Below, in pieces: positions 7,645 to 16,634 of a DNA stretch of 64,000 nt. The first letter of the stretch is position 1, and every line of letters starts with the position of its first letter. Source of the stretch: Lysobacter sp. MMG2 (GTDB taxonomy: Bacteria; Pseudomonadota; Gammaproteobacteria; Xanthomonadales; Xanthomonadaceae); NCBI RefSeq assembly GCF_016735495.2, contig NZ_JAERQY020000002.1, forward strand, positions 682,001-746,000, given 5' to 3'. A program made the position numbers and the translations under genes. The notes under the pieces are model-generated. The model made no database searches, was not told the DNA's origin, and saw only the letters and a program-made list of their open reading frames with translations.

Positions 7645-9471
7645 TCAGAAACCGCCGCCGAAGCTGACGAACAGCGTGGCGTCGTTGCCGCCCTTCTGGG
7701 CGACGGTGAGGCTTGCGCCGATGTCGGTCTGCAGACCGAACAGCTGCGTGCGAGCGCCCATCAGCAGCGTGCCGTAATCCTGGTCGTACGACAGACCGGG
7801 CACGGCGTAGGAGCCCACGCCCGGCAGCGAGCGCAGCGAGGCGGTGGCCTCGTCGGCGCTGTCCTCGAACTCGTGGTCATAGGTGAGCTTGGCGTAGGGC
7901 TGCAGGTGGTCGTTGAGCGCGTAGTTGACCTGCCAGCCGACGCTGCCGATCAGTGAGTCGAACTCCTGCTTGCCGAACGACAGCGCGGTCGCCTCGGTGC
8001 TGTTCTCGTCGTAGGCATCGACTTCGATCGTCTGCGAGAGCAACTGCACGACCGGGCCGTGCTTGAACGCGCCGTCGCCGAAGTTCCAGCCGGCGTTGAT
8101 CGCAGCGGTCAGGTTGGTGCCGTCGGGCGAGCCGCTGTGCACGCGCGAGGTCGGGCCCAGGTTCACGCGACGATCGATGTCATACGACACCCAGGTGTAA
8201 CTGACCTGGCCGTTCACCCACGCCGCGCCGCCGGTCCAGCCCAGGTAGCCGCCGAGGCTGGCATCGTCCTGGTCCCACCCGCCGCGGTTGAGGCCCCAGT
8301 CCATCTTCTGCTGGCCGTAGCCGGCGAAGCCACCGTACACGAGGCCGCCGTTCGCCCAGTCGAGGCCGACGCTCAGCGTCGGGCCGAAGCCGTCGTAGTT
8401 GTCGCCATGGCCGTAGCGCTGCGAATCGCCGCGCACGTCGGCCCACCAGCGCATGCCGTCCACATCCGGACGCGAGGCGGCCTGCGCGCCGACGCGATCG
8501 GCGCGGGCGCGACCGACCATCGCTTCGGAATGCGGCAGCACGGCGAGCTGGCGCGGCGCGTCGAGCAACGACAGCGCGTAGTCGGCCAGGATTTCATGGG
8601 CCTTCGTGGTGGGATGCACGCCGTCGGCGAAGACGTAGGTGTCCGGCGCGTTCGGCGTGGCGTACGTGCCGGGGTTGCAGGTGATCGACTGCGCCGTCAC
8701 CTGCGGATTGCAGGCCGTTCCGGTGGTGTTGGTGATGCCGTACGGCGCCGGGTTGGCGACGATCTCGCGCAGCAGGCTGAACGTGTCGACCGGGATGAAG
8801 CGCGCTCCCGCCGAGGCCAGGCCGCTATACAGGCCGTTGTTGTAGCCCGTCGCCAGCGCCGTACCCGCCGCAGCGCCGGCCGCGCCCTGCGCGCGGAACT
8901 GCGGGGTGATGCCCAGGTCCGGCACGTTCGGCACGAGGATGTACTGCGCGCCGGCGTTCTGCAGCGTCATCACGTTGGCGACCTGTCCGGTGACGGCGGC
9001 GCCGACGATCGCCTGCGCCTGGGCAGGCGCGGCGGCCGCGGCGAACAGGTCGTTCGCGCCGCCCCACACCGTGTACAGCGCATTGGGATCGGCAGCACCG
9101 CCATTGGCGGTGAGGTACCGGCTGATCTGCGAACGCAGCGACAGCGTCGGCAGCTGCGGCGTCAGGCCCGCGCGATCGGTGCTGACCATGGCGCCACCGA
9201 TGGCGTAGTTGGTGCCGCCCTGGTTGAAGGCGGCGCCGTTGGTGCCCAGCTCGGTGGCCACGTGTTCCGACCAGACCAGGCCCGGGTTGGTGGTGAAGCG
9301 GCCCAGGATCGCCGCCGAAGCCCCGGCCTGCGCCACCAGCGCCGGACGGAAATAGCCCGCGTCGGTGAGGCTGTCACCGAAAAACACGGTCTGCGAATAA
9401 TCCTGCGCAAAGGCCGGCGCGGTCGCCAACGCGAGGGCGGCGGCGAGCACGGAGCGGACGGGTGTCATCAT
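7645..9471 (-). CDS. GDSL esterase autotransporter (EstA type)
   Basis: The 608-residue protein has a signal peptide (residues 1-24, cleavage after AFA). A GDSL hydrolase passenger follows, with block I FFGDSLTDAG (nucleophile Ser), block III GGANDL, and DGVHPTTKAH with catalytic Asp and His. From about residue 340 there is an autotransporter beta-barrel of alternating strands ending FVSFGGGF with C-terminal Phe. It should display a lipolytic esterase on the outer membrane. The start is ATG 9469-9471 with GGAA upstream; the frame extends further without support. It is monocistronic. Confidence 0.9.
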   Translation of the reverse strand: MMTPVRSVLAAALALATAPAFAQDYSQTVFFGDSLTDAGYFRPALVAQAGASAAILGRFTTNPGLVWSEHVATELGTNGAAFNQGGTNYAIGGAMVSTDRAGLTPQLPTLSLRSQISRYLTANGGAADPNALYTVWGGANDLFAAAAAPAQAQAIVGAAVTGQVANVMTLQNAGAQYILVPNVPDLGITPQFRAQGAAGAAAGTALATGYNNGLYSGLASAGARFIPVDTFSLLREIVANPAPYGITNTTGTACNPQVTAQSITCNPGTYATPNAPDTYVFADGVHPTTKAHEILADYALSLLDAPRQLAVLPHSEAMVGRARADRVGAQAASRPDVDGMRWWADVRGDSQRYGHGDNYDGFGPTLSVGLDWANGGLVYGGFAGYGQQKMDWGLNRGGWDQDDASLGGYLGWTGGAAWVNGQVSYTWVSYDIDRRVNLGPTSRVHSGSPDGTNLTAAINAGWNFGDGAFKHGPVVQLLSQTIEVDAYDENSTEATALSFGKQEFDSLIGSVGWQVNYALNDHLQPYAKLTYDHEFEDSADEATASLRSLPGVGSYAVPGLSYDQDYGTLLMGARTQLFGLQTDIGASLTVAQKGGNDATLFVSFGGGF

Positions 9472-9621
9472 CGGGGTTCCTTTGGATGTTCTGGCGGTGG
9501 TCCGGGTACATACGCCCGCGGATGGCCGAATCGAACCACGCGTTGACGGCGCACTCACGCCGCACTGCGTCAAAAACCATGCCGACTGGCCGCCCGTGGC
9601 GACGGCGGCGACAATACGCCA

Positions 9622-9822
9622 ATGCAGATTCTTTTGAACGGCGAGCCGCGCGCTATCGCGGCGCAGACCACCGTGCTCGAGCTCGTGAAGGCCGAAGGGC
9701 TGGGCGAGCGCCGCGTCGCGGTGGAGGTCAACGGTGAAATCATCCCGCGCGGTCGGCACGCCGAGCATGCGCTTGCGGACGGCGATCGCGTCGAGATCGT
9801 GCATGCGTTGGGTGGGGGGTGA
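9622..9822 (+). CDS. thiS: Sulfur carrier protein ThiS
   Basis: The 66-residue ubiquitin-like protein MQILLNGEPRAI...VNGEIIPRGRHAEHALADGDRVEIVHALGGG ends in the Gly-Gly tail that is adenylated and thiocarboxylated to donate sulfur for the thiazole ring. The tail here has one extra Gly. It is followed after 226 nt of repeat DNA by thiG, its partner. I saw no TPP riboswitch in 9472-9621. Confidence 0.93.
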   Translation: MQILLNGEPRAIAAQTTVLELVKAEGLGERRVAVEVNGEIIPRGRHAEHALADGDRVEIVHALGGG

Positions 9823-9957
9823 GGCCACGCGCTTGCGAGCCACTGGCTCGCGCGTGACCGAATGCCCGGCCATCGATGGCCGGGCCGGGCTGTTCCGAAG
9901 CCCGCGGCGCGGCGCCATGGAAGGCACACGACTCGTTCATCGAAACCTTGAGCACAC

Positions 9958-10021
9958 CAGCGCCAAGCTCGCCGCGACGCGCCTTCGCTCCCCGCCCCAA
10001 CCCTCCCCAGCAAGGGGAGGG
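9958..10021. repeat. Partial copy of the CTCCCC-type intergenic repeat
   Basis: The segment reads CAGCGCCAAGCTCGCCGCGA and then CCAACCCTCCCC..GGGGAGGG. It matches the right half of the longer elements at 36826-36948 and 61415-61535, which share the same GCCAGCGCC..GAGCTCGCCGCG core. It lies between thiS and thiG. The palindromic CCCTCCCC/GGGGAGGG ending could form a hairpin in the thiS-thiG message. Confidence 0.65.
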
Positions 10022-10048
10022 AGTCGAACCCACTGCTAAACTAGCGCG

Positions 10049-10855
10049 ATGACCGCTCCGCTCTCCCCCCTGTTTCCCGCCGATCCGCTGGTGATCGCCG
10101 GCAAGGCCTACGCCTCGCGCCTGCTCACCGGGACCGGCAAGTTCGTCGACCTCGAACAGACCCGCCAGGCCACCGACGCTGCCGGCGCGCAGATCGTCAC
10201 CGTCGCCATCCGCCGCACCAACATCGGCCAGAACCCCGGCGAGCCGAACCTGCTCGACGTGCTGCCGCCGCAGCAGTTCACGATTCTGCCCAACACGGCC
10301 GGCTGCTACACCGCCGACGACGCCGTGCGCACGTGCCGCCTGGCGCGCGAACTGCTCGACGGCCATTCGCTGGTGAAGCTGGAAGTGCTCGGCGACCAGA
10401 AGACGCTCTACCCCGACGTCGTGCAGACGCTGGCCGCCGCCGAGCTGCTGGTGAAGGACGGCTTCGACGTGATGGTCTACACCTCCGACGATCCGATCCT
10501 GGCCAAGCGCCTGGAAGAGATCGGCTGCGTCGCGGTGATGCCGCTGGCCGCACCGATCGGCTCGGGCCTGGGCGTGCAGAACAAGTACAACCTGCTGGAG
10601 ATCGTCGAGAACGCCAAGGTGCCGATCATCGTCGACGCCGGCGTGGGCACCGCGTCCGATGCGGCCATCGCGATGGAACTGGGCTGCGACGGCGTGCTGA
10701 TGAACACCGCCATCGCCGGCGCGAAGGATCCGGTGCTGATGGCCCATGCGATGCGGCTGGCGGTCGAGGCCGGCCGCGCCGCGTTCAAGGCCGGACGCAT
10801 CCCGCGCAAGCGTTTCGCCTCCGCCTCGAGCCCGATCGACGGGCTCATCGGCTGA
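10049..10855 (+). CDS. thiG: Thiazole synthase ThiG
   Basis: The 268-residue TIM-barrel enzyme has [11 protein letters not shown] near the N-terminus, a Schiff-base lysine region [29 protein letters not shown], and [33 protein letters not shown] (phosphate site). It forms the thiazole phosphate moiety of thiamine from deoxyxylulose phosphate, dehydroglycine and ThiS-thiocarboxylate. Its stop overlaps the trmB start (TGATG). Confidence 0.95.
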   Translation: MTAPLSPLFPADPLVIAGKAYASRLLTGTGKFVDLEQTRQATDAAGAQIVTVAIRRTNIGQNPGEPNLLDVLPPQQFTILPNTAGCYTADDAVRTCRLARELLDGHSLVKLEVLGDQKTLYPDVVQTLAAAELLVKDGFDVMVYTSDDPILAKRLEEIGCVAVMPLAAPIGSGLGVQNKYNLLEIVENAKVPIIVDAGVGTASDAAIAMELGCDGVLMNTAIAGAKDPVLMAHAMRLAVEAGRAAFKAGRIPRKRFASASSPIDGLIG

Positions 10856-11592
10856 TGAGCGACACCCCACCCAAGGGCAAGCTCCCGCCCAAACCCTTCA
10901 CGCTCGAAGAAGGCCGCCGACAGGTCCGCAGCTTCGTGCTGCGCCAGGGCCGTTTCACCGAAGCGCAGCAACGCGCGTTCGACACGCTGTGGCCGCGCTA
11001 CGGACTGGATTACACCGGCACCCTGCGCGACCTCGACGCCGCCTTCGGCCGTCATGCCAAGCGCGTGCTGGAGATCGGCTTCGGCAACGGCGAGGCCCTG
11101 CGCTACGCGGCCCAGAACGACCACGAACGCGACCTCATCGGCATCGAAGTGCATGCGCCCGGCGTTGGCCGGCTGCTCAATGCACTCGCGCAGGACGAGG
11201 CCGACCACGTCCGCCTGTACCACCACGACGCGGTGGAAGTGCTGCGCAACGAGATCGCCGACGGCTCGCTCGACGAAATCCGCATCTACTTCCCCGACCC
11301 GTGGCACAAGAAGCGCCACAACAAGCGGCGCCTGGTGCAGCCGGAGTTCGCGGCGTTGCTCGTGACCAAGCTGGCCGCCGATGGCCGCTTGCACCTCGCC
11401 ACCGATTGGCAGGACTATGCGGAACAGATGTGGGACGTACTCGATGCCACGCCGGGCCTTGTCAATCGCGCCGGCCCGCGCGGCAGCGTCGAGCGGCCGC
11501 AGTGGCGGCCGCAGACCCACTTCGAAACCCGCGGCCAGAAGCTAGGCCACGGCGTGTGGGACCTGCTGTACGACAAGCGCCGGGATTCGTGA
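10855..11592 (+). CDS. trmB: tRNA (guanine-N7)-methyltransferase
   Basis: The 245-residue class I SAM methyltransferase has SAM motif [12 protein letters not shown], acidic motif LIGIEVH, and the family hallmark [16 protein letters not shown]. It methylates G46 of tRNAs. ATG 10855 shares one base with the thiG TGA, so the two are coupled. The terminal [12 protein letters not shown]-like block is complete, so it is full length. Confidence 0.95.
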   Translation: MSDTPPKGKLPPKPFTLEEGRRQVRSFVLRQGRFTEAQQRAFDTLWPRYGLDYTGTLRDLDAAFGRHAKRVLEIGFGNGEALRYAAQNDHERDLIGIEVHAPGVGRLLNALAQDEADHVRLYHHDAVEVLRNEIADGSLDEIRIYFPDPWHKKRHNKRRLVQPEFAALLVTKLAADGRLHLATDWQDYAEQMWDVLDATPGLVNRAGPRGSVERPQWRPQTHFETRGQKLGHGVWDLLYDKRRDS

Positions 11593-11709
11593 TTCGGGAT
11601 TCGAGATTGGATACAGCCCGCCACCGTAGCCTTGTTTCGACCAGCAGCGTTGCAGGCGCGCACGCCTGCCTTCGCGAATCCCAAATCCCGAATCCCGACT
11701 CCCGCGCCT
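11583..11709. repeat. Element bounded by inverted GGGATTC-type heptamers
   Basis: The left arm is GGGATTCGTGATTCGGGATTCGAGATT (11582-11608). The right arm is AATCCCAAATCCCGAATCCCGACTCCC (11679-11706). The arms are inverted and enclose about 70 nt of unique sequence. The left arm overlaps the last trmB codons and the right arm ends just before the permease start. The same design recurs at 35881-35944, 47021-47252 and 57929-58064. Confidence 0.7.
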
Positions 11710-11710
11710 G

Positions 11711-13555
11711 ATGGACACCGCGCTGCAGCTCACCACCGACATGAAGCTCGTGCTCGGGCTGGTGGGCTTCACGATGGTGATGTTCCTGTTCGAACGCATC
11801 CGCGCCGACGTCGTCGCGCTGGTCGTGCTGGTGCTGCTGGGCCTGTCGGGCCTGGTCGAGCCGGACGAGCTGTTCAACGGCTTCTCCGGTAACGCCGTCA
11901 TCAGCATCGTGGCGACGATGATCCTCGGCGCCGGCCTGGACCGCACCGGCGCGCTGAACCGCCTGGCCGGCTGGTTGCTGCGCCGCGCGAAGGGCATGGA
12001 ACAACGGCTGTTGCTGCTCACCACCGCCGTGGCCGGCATCAACTCCTCGATCATGCAGAACCCCTCGGTGATGGCGCTCTACATGCCCGTCGCCGCGCGG
12101 ATTTCCTCGCGCACGGGGCTGGCGCTGCCGCGCCTGCTGCTGCCGATCGCCGCCGCCATCATCATGGGCGGTGCGCTGACGATGGTCGGCAACTCGCCGC
12201 TGATCCTGCTCAACGACTTGTTGATGGCGGCCAACAGCAACCTGCCCTCGGGTGCGGCGACGCTGGAACCGCTGAAGATGTTCGCGCCGCTGCCGATCGG
12301 CCTGGCGCTGCTCGCCGCCTCGCTGGCCTACTTCCACTTCTTCGGCGACAAGTCGCTGCGCAAGGAAGAGGACGTCAGCAAGGGCGCCACGCCCGCGCGC
12401 ACGCAGAGCTATTTCGCCAAGGCCTACGGCATCGACGGCGACGTGTACGAACTCACCGTCACCGCCGACAGCCCGCTGGTCGGCATGTCGCTGGGCGAGG
12501 CCGAAGCGCTGCACGGCGCACCGCTGCTGCTGGCGCTCAAGAGCGACGGCGAGGCCCGCCTGGCGCCGCCGGCCGACACGCGCATCTGGGTCGGCAGCGT
12601 GCTCGGCGCGATGGGCCCGAAGCAGCAGGTCAGCGACTTCGCGCAGAACCATTTCCTGCGGCTGTCCTCGCGCCTGCGCAATTTCGGCGACCTGTTCAAT
12701 CCCAGCCGCGCGGGCATTTCCGAAGCGGTGGTGCCGGCCACGTCGAAATTCATCGGCAAGAACGGCCGCGACCTGCAACTGCGCAAGCAGATGGGCCTGA
12801 GCCTGCTGGCGATCAACCGCGACAAGACCGTGCTGCGCGAGAACGTGCGCGACGTGAACCTGCGCGCCGGCGACATGCTGGTCTTCCACAGCATCTGGAC
12901 CGACCTGCACGAAGCCGCCGCGAGCAAGGACCTGGTCGTCGTCACCGACTACCCCAAGGGCGAGCAGCGTCCGCACAAGTTCAAGATCGCCATGGCGATC
13001 TTCGCCATCTCGATGCTGCTGGCGTTGTCCTCGCGCCTGCCGGTGTCGATCGCGCTGATGACCGGCGTGGCCGGCATGCTCATCGCCGGCGTGATCCACA
13101 TCGACGAGGCGTACGCGGCGATCAACTGGAAGACCGTCTTCCTGATGGCCTGCCTGATTCCATTGGGCTGGGCGATGGATTCCAGCGGCGCGGCGGCGTG
13201 GGTGGCCGGCCACACGATCGAGCGACTACCTACGGGAACGCCGGTGTGGCTGCTGGAGATCATGGTGGCGCTGTTCACCACCTTGTTCTCGTTGGTGATA
13301 AGTCATGTCGGCGCGACGATCGTGACCGTTCCACTGGCGATCAACCTCGCGCTCGCCGCCGGCGGCAACCCGACCGCGTTCGCGCTGATCGTCGCGCTGT
13401 CGGCCTCCAACAACTTCATGACTGCCTCGAACCCCGTGATCTCGATGATCACCGGCCCCGCCGGCTACACCGGCAAGGAGCTGTGGAAGATCGGCGGGCC
13501 GCTGTCGCTGATCTATACGGTGGTGATCGTGGCAATGGTCAATTTGATGTATTGA
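11711..13555 (+). CDS. SLC13/DASS-type permease with central TrkA-C domains
   Basis: The 614-residue protein has hydrophobic blocks at about 10-70, 85-120, 130-185 and 195-215. A cytoplasmic region of about 190 residues with two TrkA-C-like regulatory segments (YELTVTADSPLVGMSLGEAEAL, RDLQLRKQMGLSLLAINRD) follows. A second membrane half contains SASNNFMTASNPVISMI, an SNT/NPT-like substrate and sodium motif. The layout is typical of the SLC13/CitT group that carries dicarboxylates, sulfate or other anions. The substrate cannot be told from sequence. Confidence 0.85.
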   Translation: MDTALQLTTDMKLVLGLVGFTMVMFLFERIRADVVALVVLVLLGLSGLVEPDELFNGFSGNAVISIVATMILGAGLDRTGALNRLAGWLLRRAKGMEQRLLLLTTAVAGINSSIMQNPSVMALYMPVAARISSRTGLALPRLLLPIAAAIIMGGALTMVGNSPLILLNDLLMAANSNLPSGAATLEPLKMFAPLPIGLALLAASLAYFHFFGDKSLRKEEDVSKGATPARTQSYFAKAYGIDGDVYELTVTADSPLVGMSLGEAEALHGAPLLLALKSDGEARLAPPADTRIWVGSVLGAMGPKQQVSDFAQNHFLRLSSRLRNFGDLFNPSRAGISEAVVPATSKFIGKNGRDLQLRKQMGLSLLAINRDKTVLRENVRDVNLRAGDMLVFHSIWTDLHEAAASKDLVVVTDYPKGEQRPHKFKIAMAIFAISMLLALSSRLPVSIALMTGVAGMLIAGVIHIDEAYAAINWKTVFLMACLIPLGWAMDSSGAAAWVAGHTIERLPTGTPVWLLEIMVALFTTLFSLVISHVGATIVTVPLAINLALAAGGNPTAFALIVALSASNNFMTASNPVISMITGPAGYTGKELWKIGGPLSLIYTVVIVAMVNLMY

Positions 13556-13556
13556 C

Positions 13557-13943
13557 GGGCGGGAATCGGGAATCGGGAATCGGGAATCGGGAATCGGGAA
13601 TCGGGAATCGGGAATCGGGAATCGGGAATCGGGAATCGGGAATCGGGAATCGGGAAGAGCTTCCCAGATCCGTCATCCCGGCGAAGGCCGGGACCCAGGC
13701 CCGTAACGCACGGGCACACCCACGCCGGCATCACCGTCATTCCCGCGAAGGCAGGGTCTTTTGGGCCGCCGAATGGCGGCACCATCCAACTCTCTGCTGC
13801 GGCAAGGCGTGATGAGTCGGGAACTTGGGTCCCCGCCCACGCAGCCTTGAATCAACAGCTAGAGCAGGCTGCATTGCGATGCGGCGACGCACCGCTCTTC
13901 GCATGACATCTTATGGCGAGATCGCGAAGCGGATCAGTTCCGC
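13557..13943. other. Repeat-filled intergenic region between convergent genes
   Basis: After the heptamer array come two REP-type hairpins: GTCATCCCGGCGAAGGCCGGG at 13673 and GTCATTCCCGCGAAGGC.GGG near 13736. A GGGCCGCCGAATGGCGGCACC segment follows at about 13759-13779. No gene is supported. The hairpins may terminate both converging transcripts. Confidence 0.75.
13561..13656. repeat. Tandem heptamer array (GGGAATC)n
   Basis: About 13.7 perfect head-to-tail copies of GGGAATC occupy 96 nt beginning 6 nt after the permease stop. Perfect identity suggests recent expansion by slippage. Shorter arrays of the same or the GGGATTC unit occur at 56582-56611 and 57929-57979. Confidence 0.95.
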
Positions 13944-14354
13944 TCACCCGATGAGGCCGAACGCCTTCGCCACCACCACCGCCCACAGCCCGAGCACCGC
14001 AAGGAAATTGACGGTGAACACCAGGCCACGCAGGCGCACGTTGGCGGTCGGGATCTGCACCAGGCTGTGCAGCACGCGGCCGGCGACGAAGATCCACGCC
14101 AGCACCTGAGTCACGGGGCTGATGTCGTTGGAGAGGATCAGCAACAAACAGGCGACGTGGAAGAACAGCGGCCACTCGAACTGGTTCGACAGATTCGCGC
14201 TGATCCGCGGCTCGATCTTCGACCACGGATTGCTGCCATCGGCGCGACGGCCGATACCCCAGACGGCCGGGGCCCGCGCAACGGTCAGCAGTACGTAAAG
14301 GAATGCGGCCCACGCCACGTGCGCCGCCATGGGAACGATCAGTGAGTGCGGCAC
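13944..14354 (-). CDS. MAPEG-family membrane protein
   Basis: The protein of about 136 residues has four hydrophobic helices (about 7-27, 63-80, 83-100 and 112-133). WSKIEPRISANLSNQFEWPLFFHVACLL resembles the ER..NQ.EN.P.F block of the MAPEG superfamily, whose bacterial members are mostly uncharacterised. I chose GTG 14354 because AAGGGGAA lies 5 nt upstream. A TTG at 14375 and an ATG at 14330 are alternatives. Its function here is unknown. Confidence 0.75.
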   Translation of the reverse strand: MPHSLIVPMAAHVAWAAFLYVLLTVARAPAVWGIGRRADGSNPWSKIEPRISANLSNQFEWPLFFHVACLLLILSNDISPVTQVLAWIFVAGRVLHSLVQIPTANVRLRGLVFTVNFLAVLGLWAVVVAKAFGLIG

Positions 14355-14421
14355 GAATTCCCCTTCGCTTTGCAATCAGGTTGGGATCGCGATTGTCGTG
14401 GCCGCAAGCCGTGCCCACGCG

Positions 14422-14814
14422 TCAGCGCGCGCTGCCTCCCAACCACACCGCCCCTTCGCATACGACCACCTCCACCGCCCGCAGCGACTCCCCGCGGCAC
14501 GGCCCGGCCACGCACTCGCCGCCGGCCAGTTCGAAGCTCGCCCCGTGCGCGGCGCAGACGAGGAAGCCGTCCTTGCTCTTGAGGAACTGGCCCGGCGCCC
14601 AGTCGAGGCGACGCCCGGCGTGAGGGCAGATGTTCAACCAAGCCCTAACGTGATCGCCATCACGATACAGAATGAGGGATTCGGCATCGCCGTCGAGGGT
14701 CGCCTCGACCTCGGCGAAAGCCCCGTCGGGCAAGCGTTCCAGCGTTACGAGCGGGTCCGCCGGGGCGGCCCCTTCGTTCGAAATGCTTAACGAAGTTCTC
14801 ACACCATCGCTCAT
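14422..14814 (-). CDS. Rieske [2Fe-2S] ferredoxin-like protein
   Basis: The 130-residue soluble protein has LNICPHAGRRLDW (C-x-H) and GFLVCAAHGASFELAGG (C-x2-H), the four ligands of a Rieske cluster. It has no catalytic oxygenase domain and no membrane anchor, so it is probably an electron carrier or an accessory ferredoxin. It is divergent from the next gene with 60 nt between starts. The partner is not evident. Confidence 0.85.
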   Translation of the reverse strand: MSDGVRTSLSISNEGAAPADPLVTLERLPDGAFAEVEATLDGDAESLILYRDGDHVRAWLNICPHAGRRLDWAPGQFLKSKDGFLVCAAHGASFELAGGECVAGPCRGESLRAVEVVVCEGAVWLGGSAR

Positions 14815-14874
14815 GGCTGGCCCGATACTCGCCTCCCCGGCGCTTGTTGCCGCATTGTGTCACGACGCAATCCG

Positions 14875-15195
14875 ATGTTCGCCCAGACCTTCCGCTTCGG
14901 TACTTCCCACTTCCATTCGCGCGTGCGTTCGGCCTTCGAGCCGCGCAAGCCGCGCCACCGCGTGCTGCGCTTCGCGCTCGGCGTCGTAGGCCTCGGCGTG
15001 CTGGCGGTGCTCGTGGCGTTCTCGGTGGCGCTGGGCGCTGCGATGATCGCCGCCGGCATGCTCTACAAGCTGTGGAAGCAGCGCGGCAAGCGCCTGGCCC
15101 GCAACGCGGCCGATGTGCGCATCGTCGAAGGCGAGTTCCGCGTGGTGGGCCAGCCGGAGCTGGAATCGCGCCCCCGCTCGCACACGTCGCTCTAA
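14875..15195 (+). CDS. Small membrane protein of unknown function
   Basis: The protein of about 106 residues has a basic N-terminus (RSAFEPRKPRHRVLR), one long Gly/Ala/Val-rich hydrophobic stretch of about 30 residues (about 33-62) and a basic, presumably cytoplasmic tail. No family is recognised. I used ATG 14875; a GTG at 14857 in frame would add six residues. It ends 4 nt before the FAH-family gene, so co-transcription is likely. Confidence 0.6.
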   Translation: MFAQTFRFGTSHFHSRVRSAFEPRKPRHRVLRFALGVVGLGVLAVLVAFSVALGAAMIAAGMLYKLWKQRGKRLARNAADVRIVEGEFRVVGQPELESRPRSHTSL

Positions 15196-15199
15196 GCGT

Positions 15200-15910
15200 A
15201 TGGGCGACGTGATCGCGGCCTTGCCGCAACCGCGCGTCCCGGTCCGTGGCACGGACCAGACCTTCCCCGTACACCGCATTTATTGCGTCGGCCGCAACTT
15301 CGCCGACCACGCCCGCGAAATGGGCGCGGCCGTTCCGGCCTCGCGCGCCGATCGCGGCACGCCGGTGTTCTTCCTCAAGCCCGCCGACGCCATCGCGCTG
15401 CAAAGCGACGTGCCGTATCCGCCGGGCACGAACGACCTGCACCACGAAGTCGAACTCGTCGTCGCGCTGGGCCAGGATGCGCCGCCCGGCGTGCTCGATC
15501 CGGCCGATGCGCAGCGTCTGGTCTACGGTTACGCCGTTGGGCTCGACCTGACCCGCCGCGACCTGCAGGGCGCCGCCAAGGCCAAGGGCCTGCCGTGGGA
15601 TACCGGCAAGGCGTTCGACCATGCCGCGCCGATCAGCGCGATCGTTCCCGCCTCCGAGGTCGGCGAACTGGGCGAGCGCACGCTCAGCCTCACCATCAAC
15701 GGCGAGACGAAACAGAACGGCTCGCTTGCCGACCTCATCTGGACCGTGCCCGACATCCTGCACGAGCTGTCGAAGCTGTACGCCCTGCGTGCCGGCGACC
15801 TGATCTTCATGGGCACGCCGGCGGGCGTCGGGCCGCTGCAGCCGGGCGACCGGTTCCATGCGGTGCTCGAGGGCATCGCCGAGCATTCGGGCCGGATCGT
15901 CGCCGCCTGA
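15200..15910 (+). CDS. Fumarylacetoacetate hydrolase (FAH) family protein
   Basis: The 236-residue protein has the FAH-fold motifs VHRIYCVGRNFADHAREMG, FFLKPADA, DLHHEVELVVALG (metal Glu pair), GYAVGLDLTRRDLQ (metal Asp) and LIFMGTPAGVGPL. Small single-domain members include acylpyruvase and 2-keto-4-pentenoate hydratase-like enzymes, and the exact substrate is not determinable. ATG 15200 lies 4 nt after the preceding stop; a longer in-frame extension overlaps that gene and is less likely. Confidence 0.85.
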   Translation: MGDVIAALPQPRVPVRGTDQTFPVHRIYCVGRNFADHAREMGAAVPASRADRGTPVFFLKPADAIALQSDVPYPPGTNDLHHEVELVVALGQDAPPGVLDPADAQRLVYGYAVGLDLTRRDLQGAAKAKGLPWDTGKAFDHAAPISAIVPASEVGELGERTLSLTINGETKQNGSLADLIWTVPDILHELSKLYALRAGDLIFMGTPAGVGPLQPGDRFHAVLEGIAEHSGRIVAA

Positions 15911-15976
15911 GCGGTATAGTCGGCGGCACCGGGCCGGCCCCGGTTCCATCCAATCAACCCAGGAGACCGCAACGCC

Positions 15977-16378
15977 ATGGGCCTGATGACCGAGTTCAAG
16001 GAATTCATCTCGCGCGGCAACGTCGTCGATCTCGCCGTCGGTGTGGTGATCGGTGCGGCCTTCGGCAAGATCGTGACGGCGCTGGTGGACGGCATCGTGA
16101 TGCCCGCGATCGGCGCGTTCACCAAGGGCGTGAGCGTCAGCGACTGGAAATACGTCATCAAGTCGGCCCAGCTGGATTCGGCCGGCAAGGAAGTCGCCGC
16201 CGAGCTGGCGATCCGCTACGGCATGTTCATCCAGACGATCATCGACTTCACGCTGATCGCGCTGGTGATCTTCCTGTTCCTGAAGGCCTACAACCGCGTG
16301 CGCACGCCCGCTGCCGCACCGGCGACGCCGGAAGACGTGCTGCTGCTGCGCGAGATCCGCGATTCGCTGAAGAAGTAA
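15977..16378 (+). CDS. mscL: Large-conductance mechanosensitive channel
   Basis: The 133-residue protein has the amphipathic N-terminus MGLMTEFKEFISRGNVVDLAVGVVIGAAFGKIVTALVDG (start of TM1) and TM2 at IIDFTLIALVIFLFLKAYN. The C-terminal helix LLLREIRDSLK is also typical of MscL. The pentameric inner-membrane channel opens under hypo-osmotic shock. AGGAGA lies about 9 nt before ATG 15977. Confidence 0.96.
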   Translation: MGLMTEFKEFISRGNVVDLAVGVVIGAAFGKIVTALVDGIVMPAIGAFTKGVSVSDWKYVIKSAQLDSAGKEVAAELAIRYGMFIQTIIDFTLIALVIFLFLKAYNRVRTPAAAPATPEDVLLLREIRDSLKK

Positions 16379-16420
16379 GGCGCAACTGCGCCGACGCTCT
16401 GCCAGGCACGCCACGGAGCC

Positions 16421-16450
16421 GTCGTCCCGGCGAAGGCCGGGATGACGTTG
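16421..16450. repeat. Single REP hairpin after mscL
   Basis: GTCGTCCCGGCGAAGGCCGGGATGAC forms a CCCGGC/GCCGGG stem. It is the only structure in the 256-nt gap 16379-16634 and may act as the mscL terminator. Confidence 0.7.
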
Positions 16451-16634
16451 TTCTGGGCGGCGACGGGCCTCACGGAATGACAGCACGAGCCGCGTCACCC
16501 GCGCCCAACCGGCTTCGGCCACACCCGGCAAATTTTCGCGCACCGTCGCGTGACTACCGACACCCTGCCCCCGCGCGGCGACTTGCTACCCTCGGCGTTT
16601 CGTCCGTTTTCGACTCACCCAGGGGAGCTGTTTG

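Noticed and set aside
9472-9621. TPP riboswitch before thiS
   Set aside because: No CUGAGA core or paired thi-box helices were found in this 150-nt region.
13561-13656. Possible CRISPR array
   Set aside because: The repeat unit is 7 nt with no spacers, so it is a simple tandem repeat.
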